From assembly GCF_027563465.1 (NCBI RefSeq), contig NZ_JAPFQA010000005.1:124001-188000 (forward strand): a stretch of DNA of 64,000 nucleotides. The letters are read 5' to 3'. Of this stretch, positions 62,648-64,000 are shown in pieces (position 1 is the stretch's first letter; each line of letters begins with the position of its first letter). The stretch is from Mesorhizobium qingshengii. Its GTDB lineage: Bacteria; Pseudomonadota; Alphaproteobacteria; Rhizobiales; Rhizobiaceae. The notes below the pieces were generated by a model, which was not told the DNA's origin, did not search any database, and was given only the letters and a program-made list of their open reading frames with translations. A program made the position numbers and the translations under genes.

Positions 62648-63496
62648 ATGAACAGCATCAGCATTTCCCGACACAGCGCGTTGCAGCCGGTCGATCCGAT
62701 CTGGCGCTCTATCCGCGACGAAGCGATGGAAGCGGTCAACCGCGACCCGCTGCTCGCCGCCTTCCTCTATTCGACGATCCTCAACCAGGACAGCCTGGAG
62801 GAGGCGGTCATTCACCGGATCGCGGAACGGCTTGCCCATCAGGATATCGGCTCCGATCTCATCCGCCAGACCTTCAAGACCATGCTGGCCGACGACAAGG
62901 ACTGGCCGACGACCGTGCGTGTCGACATCCAGGCCTATTACGACCGTGATCCGGCCTGCGACCGTTTCATCATGCCGGTGCTCTATTTCAAGGGTTTCCA
63001 CGCCATCCAGACCCATCGGCTGGCGCATTGGCTGTGGAACCAGGGTCGCAAGGATTTCGCGCTCTACCTTCAAAGCCGTTCATCCTCGGTCTTCCAGACC
63101 GATATCAATCCGGCCGCCCGCATCGGCAAGGGCATCTTCATCGATCATGCCACCGGGCTTGTGGTCGGCGAGACGGCGGTGATCGAGGACGACGTGTCGA
63201 TCCTGCACGGCGTGACGCTGGGCGGCACCGGCAAGGCCGGTGGCGACCGTCACCCCAAGATCCGCTATGGCGTGCTGATCGGTGCCGGCGCCAAGATCCT
63301 CGGCAACATCGAAATCGGTCATTGCTCGAAGATCGCGGCCGGCTCGGTGGTGCTGTCGCCAGTACCGCACAACAAGACGGTTGCCGGCGTTCCGGCCCGG
63401 GTGGTCGGCGAAACCGGCTGCGATCAGCCGTCGCGTCAGATGGACCAGCTTCTGCCTTCGCAGACGATGGATCAGGTCGTCAGCTTCGACATCTGA
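62648..63496 (+). CDS. cysE: Serine O-acetyltransferase
   Basis: 282 residues. An alpha-helical N-terminal domain (DPIWRSIRDEAMEAVNRDPL, LARDDQDIGS-like AHQDIGSDL) followed by a left-handed beta-helix with hexapeptide repeats: AARIGKGIFIDHATGLVVGE, DVSILHGVTLGGTGKAGGDR, GAGAKILGNIEIGHCSKIAA, GSVVLSPVPHNKTVAGVPAR. The catalytic His is in IDHATG near residue 169. Makes O-acetylserine for cysteine; longer N-terminus than E. coli CysE is normal in Rhizobiales. Confidence 0.95.
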   Translation: MNSISISRHSALQPVDPIWRSIRDEAMEAVNRDPLLAAFLYSTILNQDSLEEAVIHRIAERLAHQDIGSDLIRQTFKTMLADDKDWPTTVRVDIQAYYDRDPACDRFIMPVLYFKGFHAIQTHRLAHWLWNQGRKDFALYLQSRSSSVFQTDINPAARIGKGIFIDHATGLVVGETAVIEDDVSILHGVTLGGTGKAGGDRHPKIRYGVLIGAGAKILGNIEIGHCSKIAAGSVVLSPVPHNKTVAGVPARVVGETGCDQPSRQMDQLLPSQTMDQVVSFDI

Positions 63497-63648
63497 TTTT
63501 CACGTACCCGCGGGCCGCGGCCGGATTCCGGCCGTGGGTATGAGTGGGCGGTTGTTCTCGTCTTATCAGGCCGCTTGCCTTTACATCGCCATTGTCGACG
63601 TGCCAGAAGCGCGTTCGAACGAGCAAGCCCGATGATCGGAGAAGACTG

Positions 63649-63852
63649 TTGAAGCCGGACGAAATCAGAAAGCTGGACGCCTATTTCAAGCGCGTCTTCC
63701 AGAACCCCAAGATCGAGGTCAAGGCACGGCCGCGCAAGGAAGATTCGGCCGAGGTCTATGTCGGTGACGAGTTCCTCGGCATCGTCTTCAAGGACGAGGA
63801 CGACGGCGACTACAATTTCTCGATGGCGATCCTCGACATCGACCTGGCTTGA
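63649..63852 (+). CDS. DUF3126 family protein
   Basis: 67 residues from TTG 63649, with GGAGAAG upstream. KPDEIRKLDAYFKRVFQNPK, EVYVGDEFLGIVFKDEDDG and YNFSMAILDIDL match DUF3126, a small rhizobial family. It commonly lies next to cysE and has an unknown role. Confidence 0.9.
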   Translation: MKPDEIRKLDAYFKRVFQNPKIEVKARPRKEDSAEVYVGDEFLGIVFKDEDDGDYNFSMAILDIDLA

Positions 63853-63914
63853 GCCTGCAGGGCCAAGGCTGGCCACGCCGCACGGACGGCGGCCGGCCTT
63901 GCCACCCTGATCTT

Positions 63915-64000
63915 TCAATGTCCCGTTTTCAGCATGCGCGCGGCTTCGGCGGCGACCGACACGTCAAGCGCCTGCCAATCGCCCAGAAACTCCCTGGGGA
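63915..64000 (-). CDS. Unidentified protein, C-terminal end (partial)
   Basis: A minus-strand frame enters from the right edge and ends with TGA at 63915. The visible residues are REFLGDWQALDVSVAAEAARM then LKTGH. Too short to assign. The frame is the only one of three without an early stop. Confidence 0.5.
   Translation of the reverse strand, partial: PREFLGDWQALDVSVAAEAARMLKTGH

Overview
The window looks like chromosomal DNA of a Mesorhizobium-type alphaproteobacterium (Rhizobiales). It is GC-rich throughout, most reading frames match rhizobial families (DUF982, DUF1127-like, DUF2218, DUF3126, B12-dependent NrdJ, tandem UspA), and solute-uptake and amine-catabolism operons are dense. Genus is inferred from gene content, not from a marker gene.

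Layout. 1-2038: end of an XdhC-type chaperone and a molybdopterin-binding/MobA-like fusion (molybdenum enzyme maturation). 2060-8286: mixed metabolic and hypothetical genes, a DUF1127-like small gene, an orphan terminator, a J-domain-like protein, a Tas-like aldo/keto reductase and a PLP enzyme. 8302-16757: a nine-gene minus-strand operon (polar amino-acid ABC importer, dimethylformamidase-like protein, class III aminotransferase, BKACE enzyme, GNAT, acetylpolyamine-amidohydrolase-like protein) with a divergent LysR gene and a perfect dyad in the shared promoter. 17866-28689: thioesterase, ParB-like protein, 2OG-Fe(II) oxygenase, GFA, UppP, NAGPA-like glycosidase, DedA, GH25 lysozyme, and small exported proteins that include a decayed tandem duplication. 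28777-37241: an AT-rich foreign gene, nrdJ with candidate NrdR boxes, PilZ, Nudix, gpt, UspA, CinA. 37374-41819: hydrolase, small DUF proteins, an old yellow enzyme, NudK.

42020-43228 is the most unusual stretch. A canonical tRNA-Leu(UAA) gene on the minus strand is cut in its anticodon loop by about 1.1 kb of DNA flanked by a 5-bp duplication (TTTTA) and an 8-bp direct repeat (GGTCTATT). The insert carries a complete, different tRNA-Leu(UAA) on the plus strand and, 15 bp after it, a RusA-like nuclease gene, but no integrase. Two diverged direct repeats inside it suggest serial integration. The insert therefore destroys one tRNA and supplies an isoacceptor.

43327-54858: porin, a free-standing SecD-P1-head-like protein, adenine deaminase, two tandem lipoprotein hydrolases, IlvA, DUF1697, glyoxalase I, a double cold-shock protein, DUF192. 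54975-60846: a second minus-strand operon (NitT/TauT-type ABC importer, two SDRs, creatininase, ureohydrolase) with a divergent LysR gene and dyad, probably for a cyclic or linear guanidino compound. 61916-64000: HD hydrolase, CysE, DUF3126, and the end of an unidentified minus-strand gene.
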